NCBI GenBank assembly: GCA_035222895.1
Contig: JAVYIG010002509.1
Coordinates: 62,001-126,000, forward strand
Length of the DNA stretch: 64,000 nt
From: Strongylocentrotus droebachiensis
Taxonomy: Eukaryota; Echinodermata; Echinoidea; Camarodonta; Strongylocentrotidae
Reading direction: 5' to 3'
Below are positions 11,219 through 43,171 of the stretch, piece after piece. The position numbers and the translations under genes were made by a program. Below the pieces are notes generated by a model. The model worked only from the letters and a program-made list of their open reading frames with translations. It did not search any database and was not told the origin of the DNA. Every line of letters begins with the position of its first letter. The stretch's first letter is position 1.

Positions 11219-11470
11219 TAGCTAAATTATTTCTTTTGCTTCTTCAATTTTGGTAAATGGTGGCAGTACAGTATTTAAAAACATTAATTATGGGTGTTAT
11301 TCTGTAAGGTGTAAGGTGAAAAATGGTTAATTTCATAACAATCTATGTTAAGACAAGTTGTTGTTAAATGTCTTCGTAGAGATAGCTGCATTCGCAGGAA
11401 GTTAAAAGAGACATCTGAACAAGCAAAAATGATAAGTGTTAATTCTGTACTTTTTCAGTTTGTTTGACTA

Positions 11471-11854
11471 TTAAAGGCATCGTTTAACAATGTTAAATCG
11501 GAGATGCATGGGCCTACGTTTTATCAGTGTCTGTGATATGGTGTAATATCGAAACTCTAAAATATTGGCGCTTCAAAATGATCATGAAGTGCCTCAAAAA
11601 GAAAAAATCTTTGAGTGACTCGTTTTACTATATTCATTTTCCATAATAGACTGTAGTGTTATAAAAACTGTTAGGAAAACAAAAAATGAAATTTCGATTT
11701 CCAATCATAAATATCTTGAAAATCAGACAGGCGATCGGCTTGTAAAAGTCATGGGATTCCTGACTGACCTAAAATTTTATAATTATGATTGCAGCATGAG
11801 CTAAATCCAGGATTTTGTTTCAGAGTGTGTGGCAATGTTACCGAGTCACTTTAA
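11471..11854. mobile_element. TTAA-bounded MITE, family A copy 2 (downstream of MAT2B)
   Basis: Reverse-oriented, diverged relative of 5862-6247, TTAA at each end. Recognisable shared blocks include ATCAGACAGGCGATCGGCTT near 11722 and TATCAGTGTCTGTGATATGG near 11521. The two copies face each other across the gene. Confidence 0.8.
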
Positions 11855-12589
11855 TATCATATTTCTTAACATAAAAGAAAACAGTTTTTTTTATTTGGTA
11901 AGGGGGCTAAACTCAGTAACTTCTGATTTATTTTCAATTTAATATATATAGTAATTATAGTAATTATTTTGTGCTTACGTGCTCACATGAGGATCAAATT
12001 AATCAAAAATGTTGAAATTGTTTAATAATTGATTAATTTACTCAACAAGCCCAAGTTGTCTAGTTTTTCAATATTTTCAGCTTTTCAGTAAATGAGAGGC
12101 AGGACTTGCAAGGGGTCAAATGATGGAGCATGGGTAACTGCTAACTGCCTAGCTTGGACAATTCCTCTTGGGGGGGGGGGGGGATTCTAAATTTTCTTAA
12201 TTTGCTTAGTGTGAATACTCACATAATATTGAATGTTATACAAAGTATAGTTGTACATTTTCTACTTCTATAACAAACTTAGGTAAATGAGAAACCAACT
12301 TAAAAAAGGTACATTCACTTTACTTGCTGTTATTATCACATTGTGCCCAAAAATTATGTGTATCGTGTTGAAATTGCTGACAAGAATAACTAATGGAGTT
12401 TACGCCGATTCAGATGATCATGTTTTTAATATGAGCCTGTTTACAGTATAGAAGTAACTCTTAGTTGCTTTTGTTAGATAGCTTATAACTTTTGCACAAA
12501 CTTGCTGAAAACCTACTACTCTAAAAATCACATATAGTCTACTCAGAGCCAGAAGAGCATTTATTCATACATGTATTAAAGATAAAGTT

Positions 12590-12890
12590 GAGGCAGGAAC
12601 TTGTTAGTTGACAAGTCCCTGGTTGAGGTCTGGTCATGAGATTGCATTGTGAAAGAAAAGGTGTGGAATGGATCAGAAAAAGTTGATCATGTAGCATGTA
12701 AATATTGGTGTGTATGCAAGGTTCTGGAGTCATCAAACTCGTAATAAATTTGGCCCAGTCTTGTTAAAGTAACAACTACAAGCACTGTACACAGAAAGAT
12801 GTATATGGGACTACATGAATGGTGTCGGGGGCTACTTACCTTGATTTCCTTATCTTTCTATGCTCATTACTCAGCCAGAATACATTTTCT
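12590..12890 (+). repeat. Dispersed repeat, copy 1
   Basis: Blocks such as GCACTGTACACAGAAAGATG (about 12785) and TCTTTCTATGCTCATTACTC (about 12852) recur in reverse orientation at 30925-31110 and 27155-27235. No coding capacity or clear ends. Confidence 0.65.
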
Positions 12891-12994
12891 ACCAAAATTG
12901 TTTGGCAAATGACACTTTTTTGTAATCTTGAACATTCAGTGTAAGTTTCGTTTGATTCTGTGAGAATTCATTTTCTTTTTTTTACTGTATGTAA

Positions 12995-13416
12995 TTAACG
13001 GTGTATTAACCGCACCTTTTTGCCGCCCAAAAAAATTCAAAGTCGGGGGTGCGGTTTATACACGGTACACTTTTTTAAAGTTTCGATTTATGCCTCTGGC
13101 GCTATGCCTGGCAATGTCTCCCAGCTCAGTAATCGGAGTGTTGACTCACCACTCGGAAACTAGAACAACACTCAAATTTGTCTGTCATCTTGGTTTGAAA
13201 GTAATCTTTTTGATAGATTTCAATATGTAGTTGATAAAAATAATTCCTCCAATTTTTCTTCTATTACACGGCGTGCCACAAGGTTCTATCCTAGGTCCTC
13301 TACTGTTTTTTAAGTCGGCAAAAAAACAAAAACAAAATCCTTTTTTTTTTTTTTTTTTTTTTAGGGCGAAAAAGAGTGGTGCGGTTAATACACGAGGGCG
13401 GTTTATACAACGTTAA
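12995..13416. mobile_element. TIR element carrying the same LINE RT scrap
   Basis: Inverted ends AACGGTGTATTAACCGCACC and GGGCGGTTTATACAACGTT lie in a TTAA/TAATTA context. A second inverted pair, GTGTATTAACCGCACC against GGTGCGGTTAATACAC, is perfect over 16 bp. The interior holds the LINE fragment at 13073-13330. Confidence 0.7.
13073..13330 (+). pseudogene. LINE reverse-transcriptase fragment, second carried copy
   Basis: Plus-strand translation near 13268 gives [15 protein letters not shown]. Starts TTTAAAGTTTCGATTTATGC and ends AAGTCGGC plus an A-rich run, the same boundaries as the copy at 7073-7400, although the host transposon is unrelated. Confidence 0.75.
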
Positions 13417-13450
13417 TTATCAGAACTCAAGTTTATCTTTAATATTCCTC

Positions 13451-13897
13451 CCATGGTGAATGCCCGGCCCCCCCACTCAGGTTTCGAAATGACCGCATGG
13501 GTGTTGCCAAAATGTCCGGTAAAGGGGTACTTTTCGTGCGACAAAGTCTGGCCCGAGAATTGTAAAAAAAGGGGTGTATTTGACTTTTCACCCGGAGATT
13601 TCTTTAAAAAGGGGGTGTTTTTCTTTTTTCTTCTCTCATCTCTTTGGACTCCTGAGAAATTATTCTGAATTTAGGGGGGTACATTGAGCATTTTTTCCGT
13701 ATTTAAGGGGGTACATTGAGCATTTTTTCCGTATTTAAGGGGGTCTCTAAGGCAGGAAAAGCCTGTGAAAAGCCCGCGAAAGGGGGGTTCAAAAATGTTG
13801 GCAGTCCTCAGATAGGGGGTGATTTCAAAAAGAGGGAACGAGCATATGCGTACCCTAAATAACGCTGAGTGGGGGGGGGGGGGGGGCCGGGCCATGC
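13451..13897. mobile_element. GC-ended TIR element with internal tandem copies
   Basis: Left end TGCCCGGCCCCCCCACTCAG is inverted at the right end, CTGAGT plus 16 G then CCGGGCCATGCC. Inside, a block reading GGGGGTACATTGAGCATTTT with CCGTATTTAA is tandemly duplicated around 13674-13742. No credible protein. Confidence 0.65.
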
Positions 13898-13899
13898 CT

Positions 13900-15145
13900 T
13901 CATACAGAGCTGTCTTTATAGCAAGGTAATTTTGTTTGCAATACCTGTTCTTTGGTTTGCATTATTATTTAACCCCAATATGAAAATGTTTCAAGACAAG
14001 GATAATTTGCTTGATGGCTAAGACTCTACTGTAGCTGTAGTGAATGACCAATGCAGTCGGGTTCGTGTTATCTTATTTGTCTCTCTTGTATCATTCACCT
14101 GTGCCTAAAGAACACACTTACTCAGCAGATGAGTCACTAGTGATCTAACGTTTGCTCCAGCAACAATTGCTCCAGGCTTTATCTCATCAAAGATAAAAGG
14201 TTAGGGTTGCACAATTTGGTTTTAGTTAAGGTTTAGGCTTATAGTTTGTTGTTGTGTCAAGGGTTAAACTTGAGAATTTTTCAGTTAGTGCAGGAAATCG
14301 ATGTGGAGTAATTGTTGCAGGAGCGTATGTCATACAGCTGAGTCACCATATCAATTGGCTCAGGTTACCCAAAATGCTGTTTTTTGTTTTTGTTTTTATC
14401 TTGTGCACTTACATGATGAAATTCGAATACCAAGTAAAACTATATTTACTTTTATCATTTATCATTTTATTATAACTGTTATGCTGGTATGATGTCTGGT
14501 AATTTATAATCATATTATACACATATATATGGCAGAATTACTTGTCCAAGATCTTGTTTATGTAAATTATATGTATATATTTTGCAAGAAATAAAAAAGA
14601 TCATATGGGTCAAATGCTAGATGATATGTGTTACCGGTAAGCCTTTGTCATTTCTCTAAAGCAGATACATTGGAATCATATCACATACCAAAGGAAACCT
14701 GTTGGTCCATGTACACCCTTATGTTATATGTGACATTATTAATGCAAGATAGAAAAATACAGACTTTCATAGATTTTATGTTTTTTCTTATCAACATGGT
14801 TATATAGTAGGAATAACATTTATACCAATCAAGTAAGTTATCAAATGCTTAGATTTGAAATAGCATGCGATGTTTCATTGGATCTAATCCACTGGATTTG
14901 CCTAAAACATTTTGCCCCAGCACCACGATTTGTATCATTCTAAAAATTAAGTTCTGTGATGTAAATGTAAATTGACTAGAAGAATTACCCTTTTTCACTT
15001 TTGTCCAAATAAATCATTACAAAATCGAGCAACAGCAATAATTTGTTAATTTTTTTAATCACTGTTAATATTTCACATATTAATCACCTGAAAAATACAC
15101 ACCTGTACATTTAAATTGAATTCATGTTTTATATTCTTATTGATC
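13900..15145. other. Intergenic, no gene seen
   Basis: AT-rich sequence. I see no exon-like stretch, RNA gene or structured repeat here. Confidence 0.5.
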
Positions 15146-15149
15146 ACAT

Positions 15150-15262
15150 TAGCTTGGGGCCTTAAACCATGTAGTGGTCCACCTGCACACACCCCCGGTA
15201 TAGTCAAAAATACTCTGTAAAGAGGTCTGTACTCCAAAAGGAAGAAGAAGAAGGTAAAACAC
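15150..15262 (+). repeat. SINE 3' part
   Basis: Shares GTGGTCCACCTGCACAC with the SINE at 10140-10490 and ends GGTCTGTACTCC...GGAAGAAGAAGAAGG. A truncated copy without the tRNA-like head. Confidence 0.5.
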
Positions 15263-15330
15263 ACAAATATGGATTTAATATTGACACCATGAATTTAATA
15301 AGCGGCTCTTTGACCTATAATATCAAATGC

Positions 15331-16290
15331 AGGGGGCACAGTCCACTCCCTCACTTTTACAAAGTATACAGACTCTTTACATGGGAAAAGTGCCCCTTTA
15401 ACTTTATAAGAAATGCCCCTTTTTACGTAGGAAAAGTTTCCCTTTTACTTTGACAAGTGCCCCTATTACTTTGTAAAACTGCCCCTTTCGCTTTTCACCT
15501 CTGATAAGTGCACTTTCTATTATGACACGTGTCCATTTTCCTTTGACAAGTTCCCATTTTCCTTTGCAATAAGTGTCCATTTTCATAAGTGACCTTTTTA
15601 ATCTCTAGAAAGTGCCCCTTTTCACTTCTGATAAGTGCCCCTTTCACCTCTGATAATAGCCCTATTCAAATCTGACAGGTGTCCCTTCTTCCTTTGTAAG
15701 AAGTGCCCCTTCCCCTTTTAATAACTACCCATTTTTGACTCCGATAAGTGCACGCATTTAAGTAAAAAGATCCCCTTCCCCTTCTTGTAAATGCCCCTTT
15801 TCATCTCTGGTAAATGAACCTGATCAGGTACGAGGAGTTACTCCTTTTCACTTCAGATAAGTGATCCCTTGACAAGTGCCCCTTCCCCTCCTGATAGGTG
15901 TTCTTTTCATCTCTGATGAGTGTCCCTTTTCACCTCTAATAACTGCCCCTTTTTATACGTGCCCCCTTTCCTTTCTAATAAGTAAGTGCCACCTTTTACT
16001 TCTCATAATTACTCCATTTCATCTCTGATAAGTGCCCCGTTTATTTTAACATGTGCCTCTTTTTCTTTTTAATAAAAGCCACTTCCCCCTTCTCATAAAA
16101 GCCCCCTTTCACCGCCGATAAATGCCCCTATTAAAATCTGATCGGTGCCCCTTTTCTTTCAACTAATGCACATTTTCCTTAATTATAGGTGCCCCCTTTT
16201 CATTCTCATAAGTGCCCCTTTACATATCTAGTCAGTGCCCCCTTTTAGCTGCGATAAGTGCCCCTTTTCACCTCTGATAACTTCCCTTTT
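15331..16290 (+). repeat. Degenerate minisatellite, unit about 25-30 bp, copy 1
   Basis: Dozens of imperfect units built around AAGTGCCCCTTTTCACCTCT-GAT. The left boundary reads GGGGGCACAGTCC. A second array with the same unit in reverse complement lies at 63130-63790. No protein is encoded; stops interrupt all frames. Confidence 0.9.
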
Positions 16291-16299
16291 AAGATGATT

Positions 16300-17250
16300 G
16301 GCAGGAATGTTCATTCAGATCAAATAAACAAAGGGGAAATTTTTCATTTTGGGGGCAAAAACGATAAGCTAACCCCTTGCTATTTTGGTCAAAAATTGAT
16401 GATTTTCCACATTTTCCCAAATATGCGAAAACATCCCCAAAGGCACTAAATGGGGTTTGACCAAGCTAGTGATTAGCAGGTTAATTCATTTAAACCAAAT
16501 AAACGAAGTGGAAAAATTTCATGGGGGGGGGGGCAATAACGATGAGCTAACCCCTTGCTATTTTCGTCAAAAATTGATGATTTTTCACATTTTCCCAAAT
16601 ATGCGAAAACATCCCCCAAAGGTACTAAATGGGGTTTGACCAAGCTAGTGATTAGCAGGTTAATTCATTTAAACCAAATAAACGAAGTGGAAAATTTTCA
16701 TGGGGGGGGGGGGGGGGCAATAACGATGAGCTAATCCCTTGCCATTTTGGCCAAAAATTGATGATTTTCCACGTTTTTCCAAATATGCCAAAGCGCCCCT
16801 TAAGGGGACCAAGGTTGTTCGTTTAGACCAAATAAACGAAGAGAATTTTGTGGTGGGCAATAACGATGAGCTAACCCCTTGCCATTTTGGCCCCAAATTG
16901 ATGATTTTGCTAATATTCCCAAATATGCAAAGAGATCCCCTATAACGGGACTAAATGGGGTTTGACCAAGCTAATGATAAGCAGGTCAGTTAATTTAAAA
17001 CGAATAAACAAAGTGGAATTTTTTTATTTTTAGGTAAAAAACGACGAGCTAACCCCTTTGCATCTTGGCCAAAAATTGATGATTTTTCACATTTTCCCAT
17101 GTATGCCAAAACGCCCCTTAAGGGGATAAGGATATTCGTTTACACTAAATAAACGAAGTAGATTTTCGGGGGGCAATATAGCGATGAGCTAACCCTTTGC
17201 CATTTTGGTCAAAAATGGATGATTTTCCAAATATGCCAAAACGGGGTTTG
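16300..17250 (+). repeat. Tandem array of an about 180 bp unit
   Basis: Units carry, in order, GGGTTTGACCAAGCTAGTGA, AACCAAATAAACGAAGTGG, a G run of up to 16, AACGATGAGCTAACCCCTTG and AAAAATTGATGATTTTCCAC. Clear unit starts at 16451 and 16630 (period 179) and again at 16956; later units are shorter and more diverged. A detached copy lies at about 18440-18700. Confidence 0.85.
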
Positions 17251-18391
17251 ACCTGTTTGACCGGTGTTATACTTGATACAGACTTTTCATGGACACCACA
17301 AATTGAAAGGGCGAAATTAACAATACTACGGAACTTTTTTGTCTTACGAAGAGCTAGACCATTTATCGATCAACGGACTGCTCTACTTTTTTTGTATAAT
17401 ACGATGATTCGATCTCGTTTTGATTATTGTAGTACGATTTGGATGAAACCCGATTCTGGGCACCTAAAGAAGCTTCAGATTACAAAACAGGGCATTAAGA
17501 ATACTTATTTGGGTGGATTATCGCTTCAGCAGACATGTATTTTACAATAGATAAAAACTTGATTGTCTCATTGTTAAAGTTAAGAAGGGCCTGGTTATTC
17601 TTATGTACAGAATACTTAACAATGAAGTTAGATAATCCAGATATTCTCTCTAACTAAAGTCATTTTGAAAGAAAGTAATTATATATAACCTTAGAAACAG
17701 GGAATTAACTATTAAGATACTTAAACCGAACACTAATTTTCTAAGAAGCAGTACTCTTTATATCGCATCTCGGCTTGAGTCGGCTATTCAATCACCTAAC
17801 CCAGTGCACCAGAAAAGAAACTCGGCTTTCAAACTTTATAAAGGCGATCGATGGTATCCCCCCCCCCCACGTTCTAATTGTTGTTGTCTCTTTGTCTCTG
17901 TCTCTCCCCCTCTCTCTCTTTCTATCTTCTCATCTCTCTTTTCTCATCTCTCTCTCTCTCTATCTCTCTCTCTCTTTCCCTCTTTCCCTCTCTCCCTCGC
18001 TCTCTCGCTCTCACTCAGTCCCTCGGAGAGGACCTAAATCCATCGGCCGTCTGGTTGCTTACTTACACGCATTTATGCTTTCTTAGCAGTCAGGTAAAAT
18101 TACCACGACCACCACCACCACCACCACACCACCATCACCACCATCTACCTCTGATGATTTTTTATGATAAGGAGCTTGTGATTTGACTAAATTGTATTTT
18201 TTCCTCAAGTGTAATTGTTATTAAGAGTTATTTACGCATTTGTATTCTTGTTATTTCAATTTGTCAATTATGCATTATGTTGCTTTGTTTATGTATAATG
18301 TGTGAATGTTTTTTAACGGACTTGTTGAAAAACAGCCTTGTGGCTGATAGCAGGTGTTTTAACCTTGGTGAAATAAATAAAGCAAACAAAC
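17245..18391 (+). pseudogene. CR1/L2-type LINE 3' end, broken
   Basis: The frame at 17255-17550 encodes an RT thumb/connection stretch (GVILDTDFSW, RARPFIDQRTALLFLYNTMI, RFDYCSTIW, LKKLQITKQGI) typical of CR1/L2-like LINEs. Further frameshifted remains follow to about 17840, then CT-rich repeat, then a 3' end: GAAAAACAGCCTTGTGGCTG and GTGAAATAAATAAAGC. The element is dead: the catalytic RT core is absent and frames are broken. Confidence 0.75.
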
Positions 18392-18439
18392 CACAAAGAA
18401 ACCAAGTTAATGATTATAGCAGTGATGTTCATTAATGCC

Positions 18440-18700
18440 CAAAAAACAAACGGGACAATTTTCAGCTGAGCTAACCCCTTGCCATTTGGGTAAAAAATGT
18501 ATGATTTTCCATATTTTCCAAGTATTCCAAGTAGTCCAAAACGCCCCTCAAGGGGGACTAATTGCTAATTGACAAACCTAATGATATACAAGGATGTTCT
18601 ATAGACCAAATAAACAAATTGGAGATTTTTTTTTTTTTTTTTTTTTTTTTGGGGGGGGGGGGGGGCAACAACGATGAGCTTACCCCTTGCCATTTTGGAA
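18440..18700 (+). repeat. Detached copy of the about 180 bp repeat
   Basis: Repeats GAGCTAACCCCTTGCCATTT, CAAAACGCCCCTCAAGGGG, GACCAAATAAACAAATTGG, then a T run, a G run and GCAACAACGATGAGCTTACC, in the order of the array at 16300-17250. The LINE 3' end lies between them. Confidence 0.7.
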
Positions 18701-18930
18701 AATTACCCCCCTGTTCATTACAGGGAAAGTCGACCCTGGTAATAAGTTTGTTTTGATGCAAGCATACATTCTTTTTTTCGGGGGGTAATTGTCCTTGAGA
18801 AATGCTTGTCCTGAAAGAGTTTTTTTCCGGGGGGGGGGTGGGGTCATTGTCCTTTGGGAGGGGATCATTGTCCCATTGGCAGTTGGCCGGTGGATAAATG
18901 TCCAGGAGGTAACTGTCCTAAAATCCTGTT
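18690..18930. repeat. C-rich short-unit repeat with a conserved core, copy 1
   Basis: Units like GGTAATTGTCCTTGAG flank a core containing CCCCCTGTTCATTACAGGG and GGTAATAAGTTTGTTTTGAT. The same arrangement occurs at 50462-50700. Confidence 0.6.
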
Positions 18931-19595
18931 GTAATAACCTATTCCATTGCTGGAGACAAATTTCTGTTTATGTTGTATATACGCTCGATTTGCCATCATC
19001 ATTACCACAATGAACGTTATCATAGCTGCCTCTTTTTTCTATTTCTCCTTCTTTTTCTCTTGATGTTCCCATTCTTTTTGTCTTCTTTCCCTTCTTCTTT
19101 ATCATCATAATTGTCATTGTCATCATTTTAATGTCATATCGATCACTTTTTTATTCTCCTCCTCATCTTTTAATGTTTTACAGATGACCCCACTCGCCTG
19201 GATTTAATCAAGTTTCCAACTCTTGAAATGCTCATTCTCAACTTCACTATGAATCATAGCCGACCCCCATTCTATAGGCTAATCCATGATTTGATTTCAT
19301 TTTTTGAAAGGATCATAATACAAATCAATTAGCCTCTCTGTTGATTATGTTGTAACTTCATTCATCAAAATGTTATAAAAATAAAAGTATATAATCACAT
19401 ACCAGCTATATTTGGCCACGCTGTGTAATTTTCATTGGCATTATATTGATTGTGTGGAAAAATTCACGAGAGAAAGTCGAAAGAATGAATGGAGGGGGAG
19501 GGAAGATAGGACGAGAAAGAGAAATAGGTGAAATAGTGATAAAAAGAGGTAGAGGGAAGGAAAGAAAGGAGTGGGAAAGAGTGAATGTGTGTGTA

Positions 19596-19627
<32 letters not shown>

Positions 19628-22600
19628 GGGGGAGAGAGAGAGAGTGAGATAGAGAGAGAGAGAGGGAGAGAGAGGGAGAGTGAAGGGAGCTAGGGTTATC
19701 ATTTATTCGTAATCATTGTTATCATCATTTATCATTATCATAATCATCATCACCACCATATTTGTGATTATTTTATCATCAACCTTATGCAACAGGAAAC
19801 AGACAAAATAACATTTTTAACGATATTTGATTAATTTTTTCTTCAGGTTTTAATGTATCATAATCAATGACCCAGATTGAAGTTTTTACTGCGTAAATAC
19901 ATTATGTACAAAGTTCTATATACACAAGGAGATTATTGTCACAATGGGCTTCCAGCTGACTCAAACGCGGAAGCAAAAAATAAAGGGATACCAATAATAT
20001 TAATATTACCAACACCGATAAAACTTTCATTCAATACAACAATAACCTTCATAACAATAATACAAAAAAGACTGTTTAAAAAGAAATATCCATAAATGAA
20101 TCTTGGCACGGAAGACCATACTCGCTTAAACGATGCTATAATCTATGAGTTATTTTCCCGTTATTTTATGAATATCATGCAGCAGAACTGTCTAAGAAAC
20201 CAAAATGTAGCTTCAACCGAGTTGATACAACTCAAATACAGGCGTATATGACTCCAACATAACAACACAAAACGCGAGCATTTCAATATTGTAAGCAAAC
20301 GATATCCATTTTTCTTCTGGTAAGATGCCTATTTATTTCAGCTTACTATATAAACATTTTTGTTCGGGTTTGATCGTCCTATTTCTCAATAATCTCAGAG
20401 AAGTTATTTTCACTCAAAATGTAATTTGCGCAGATCAATCATATGAAGCGAACCACATTCACATATTCAAAAAAACATGGAAGAAAATCTCCACTCTTTT
20501 TATGTAGATGAGTGAATGTGTGCAATGACGCGTTATTCAGGTTTACAATCAATAAATTTGCAAAGACTTCATTACGTAATGAGCATCAAATGAACAGGAT
20601 AGAAACGGATTACTAGCTTGTATCGCGTTTTTTGATTGACATCATTTCCTTTTCAATGAATTATATTGAACATTCCCTGATGATAATTGAAATAAAAGTG
20701 GATAATTGAAATAAAATTGGATAAAACCATGTATTTTTCCGAAAAGAATAAAAAATATTTACTAGGCCTATACTCTCAATTGCGCTCCTCTATGTACATA
20801 TTTACATTGCAACAAAGCATCCACCTGATACACAGTATATACCTGGATATATTATTAACAGGAAATCTACCATAATTATATTCAAATGTAGTCGAAGACC
20901 ATTAATATATAAGAACCTCAACTAAGGATGATTTACATTTTAAATCTTAAGCTAAGACTTCCTTCAAATGTTGTTCTCTGTCGGGAAGATGAATTTATTT
21001 ACCCACCACAATGGACGTTGATAAATGTAATATAGCTAATAATATATTCCACGGATATAATATCCATTTAATTGATGGACACAGGCACACAGGGTTTTTA
21101 TTTACAATCGGAATGTGTAATAAAACAGGAGAGAAAAAAACACACTAAACTTCGCACACCATATAGTCTTCAATAGACACACAGCACACTCAGTCTTTGA
21201 TAGAAATGCTCAGAGCAAATTTGTAGAAAGGTTTCTGAATCCTACGTAGATTGAGGCCTATCTAACTAAGATCGAGAGAGAAAGAAAAAAAAACAGAAAA
21301 AAACCTTTGTAAACAATTCAGGGTGTACATGCATGTACTTTGAACATAATGTTCAAGTACTGCATATTACACACCGAAGTCTAAACGAACAAGGTCTATA
21401 CATTTTGCTATGTATTGCAGAACTTTCTAAATCCGCAAACGCACTACCGTAATCTGGAAGAAAGTATACCCGACTATGTACTACCACACTAGTTACTACC
21501 TCCTACTGTATGAAACGAAATGCACATTTCTATACCATCGTGTATACCCTGTTAAAAACACCAATATACAATTCATTCATATTTTTGCAGTTTTCTGACA
21601 TGTATGTGTATTATAGGCAGTAATAATAGAATAAAACTTCATCTGTCAAATATATCTCTCCTACTGTACATACTACACGGGTATGAAAATCAGCATGACT
21701 TCTATATAATTGGAAAATAAAGAAAGAAATAGAAAAAATTACATTGATCATATTGGTAAAATGAACAGAAAACAAATGGTTATCATTATCTTAAAATGAT
21801 GGTATAGTGGACTGTCATCTTTAACCAGAATAAATACATTGCATTGAAATTAAATTGCTTTTTACTTTGAGACTACTATAGCACGATGACTTATTCTTTT
21901 GAAAAGATTTATATCAGATCAATTCTAAGTTTAAAAAGTAATAATAATAAATAAATAAATAAAACAAATACATATATGCCTATATGAATTTAAAAAACTG
22001 AGCAATAATAACAACAATAATTCCAAAGGAATTGGCTCTACATTAACATTCAAAAACTCAAAAAGAGTTTTTTCAGAGCTTTACCAAACCGGTAGTCGCA
22101 AATTTAACAGATATCGGTTCTTTCAGTAATGCAATTTCATGATGAATAAATTTCTTATAGTATGCAGATAGACGCTTTCATATCAGACATACAAAGTTAA
22201 CAACACTAATATCAGAAGAAAATAACAATAATAAATAGCTGTACGAGACAACGGGGAAGAATGTCATATCCTGTACCTCCATTTTGCTTTGATTATCTAC
22301 CGGTATTTCTAATGCATATCAGTTATACATGTATATGCTGTACCCTACACCCTGCAAATTTTTCAGCCAAAGTCTAGATGCTGTTGAATGTAAAATGACT
22401 GGGAAAATTTACATCCAAAACTATGTCAAATGTATTTAGGTTTACATTCGCAAGCTGTATTGCACATTATTAATATTAAATGTTAAAATAAGACACTACA
22501 CTGTTTTTTCTTCAATTGCATCTATTGTAAATAAAGTTTGTTTCATATTCCCAGCTATTTTTTTTTTGAGGGGGGGGGGGGGGGGAGAGGGGGAGATGGG

Positions 22601-22740
22601 ACAGAATAGTGCTGCAAAAACACTGCGACAACTAACTGCCTCATTTATCTGATTTGAGAAGGACTGATTATACTATAAAAAAAATCTTCTTCTGTTCCCT
22701 TTGTCCACAACAGACCAAAGAAGTGCTTACAAATATTTTT
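18931..22740. other. Intergenic, mostly AT-rich, no gene seen
   Basis: Contains a GA/CT microsatellite at 19590-19685 and a G run near 22570. Nothing else on either strand looks like an exon, RNA gene or complete transposon. Distal untranslated sequence of an unseen gene cannot be excluded. Confidence 0.45.
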
Positions 22741-22932
22741 AATAGATTCCTCACATTTCACCCTGTATAACCTCCTATTCAATTTCAATACAATTAATTT
22801 TGACGTCTTTTCAAAGAATTAATTATATAATGTGACACTTTTAGTATATTTCATATTATTTTCTAATTTTGTCAATTATGTGAATTCTTTTTTTGTGAAA
22901 TGTGAAACAAATAAACTTGAAACTTGAAAGAA
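22741..22932 (+). mobile_element. LINE-like 3' end with TTGAAAC tail, copy 1
   Basis: About 190 bp closely matching 46055-46251, ending AATAAACTTGAAACTTGAAA. Tandem heptamer tails are seen on some non-LTR retrotransposons. Only the 3' end is present. Confidence 0.6.
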
Positions 22933-23590
22933 TACAAGTAATAGCTCTACCCTGCACTACCGTATCTAGACCTACGGTATATATTCACGCATAGTCGCAT
23001 ATATATGAAAAATAAAAGTAACATTGTTTTCATTCTAAAATAAGTGTACTATCTTTTGAACAAAATGTTAAAGAAAGAAGAACAACAAACATTTATAATA
23101 CCATCCTCTTCTCTACTACGTTTTCAATATCATATGCTCCATCTATTATGTTGTCACAACATATTGTTGATAAAACTCTTAACAAGGTAGAGTGAGATTC
23201 AAGGGTAAATACAATTGTACAAAAATATATCTCTAGGACTTCCAGTCTCAACTATTGGACGCATAATATGCTCATCCGACTTTTTTGTGCAGTGTACTTA
23301 TTATACACTCAGCCAGACTTATTACTTTCAGTCAAGGTATATATATTTGCAGCCTACCGTCTAAATAGATCTAACCACAAAATAGATGTAGTTTTGTATT
23401 ATATATGTGGCCAAGGTTATATCTGCAGATTCTACCAGCATGTTTATAACATCATATGATCTTTTTTTCTTCTTCAAACCTCTTAATGAAAGCATGAAAT
23501 TAGCATTATAGACGGTTGATTCTATAATTATCAACAGGGTTATTATGCTCTTAATACTTAATACTGATAAGGGATCATGCTCCCTTTTTT

Positions 23591-23612
23591 TTTATTCATT
23601 TTTCTTTTATTC
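23591..23612 (-). terminator. Candidate poly(A) signals of the SLC6 transporter
   Basis: Two AATAAA hexamers on the minus strand (23607-23612 and 23591-23596), about 300 bases after the transporter stop codon at 23907. Confidence 0.5.
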
Positions 23613-23906
23613 ATTTTTCTTTTTCTTTTTTTTGAGCAGGATTCTAAAATGAAGATGGATGCATTCGAGAGTAATAACACACAGCCTTTTTAGGTTTTCA
23701 TTCAAATCTTCCAAACCCAATAGATGGTGAAGGGGGTGTGTAGGTGCGTCGTTAGACTGGGAGGAGGGGGGGGGGGGGGGTTGTAGCCCTCACCCCCCCC
23801 CCCCCCAATGAACACCATGCTCTCAGCGATGCCCCCATGCTTGTGTTGAAAATCGAATGCATCCTGCTTAATGACTCCTGAATGGTGTGTGGCCGGCTGG
23901 CCCGCT

Positions 23907-43171
<19,265 letters not shown>

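Noticed and set aside
13671..13895. Pro-rich 74-residue open frame
   Set aside because: It lies in a TIR element with internal tandem copies and a G run; no domain.
15331..16290. Possible CRISPR-like array
   Set aside because: Units are degenerate with no constant repeat and unique spacers, and the genome is eukaryotic; it is a minisatellite.
17775..18186. Ser/Leu/Pro-rich open frames
   Set aside because: They are translated CT microsatellite and CCA repeat within the LINE remains.
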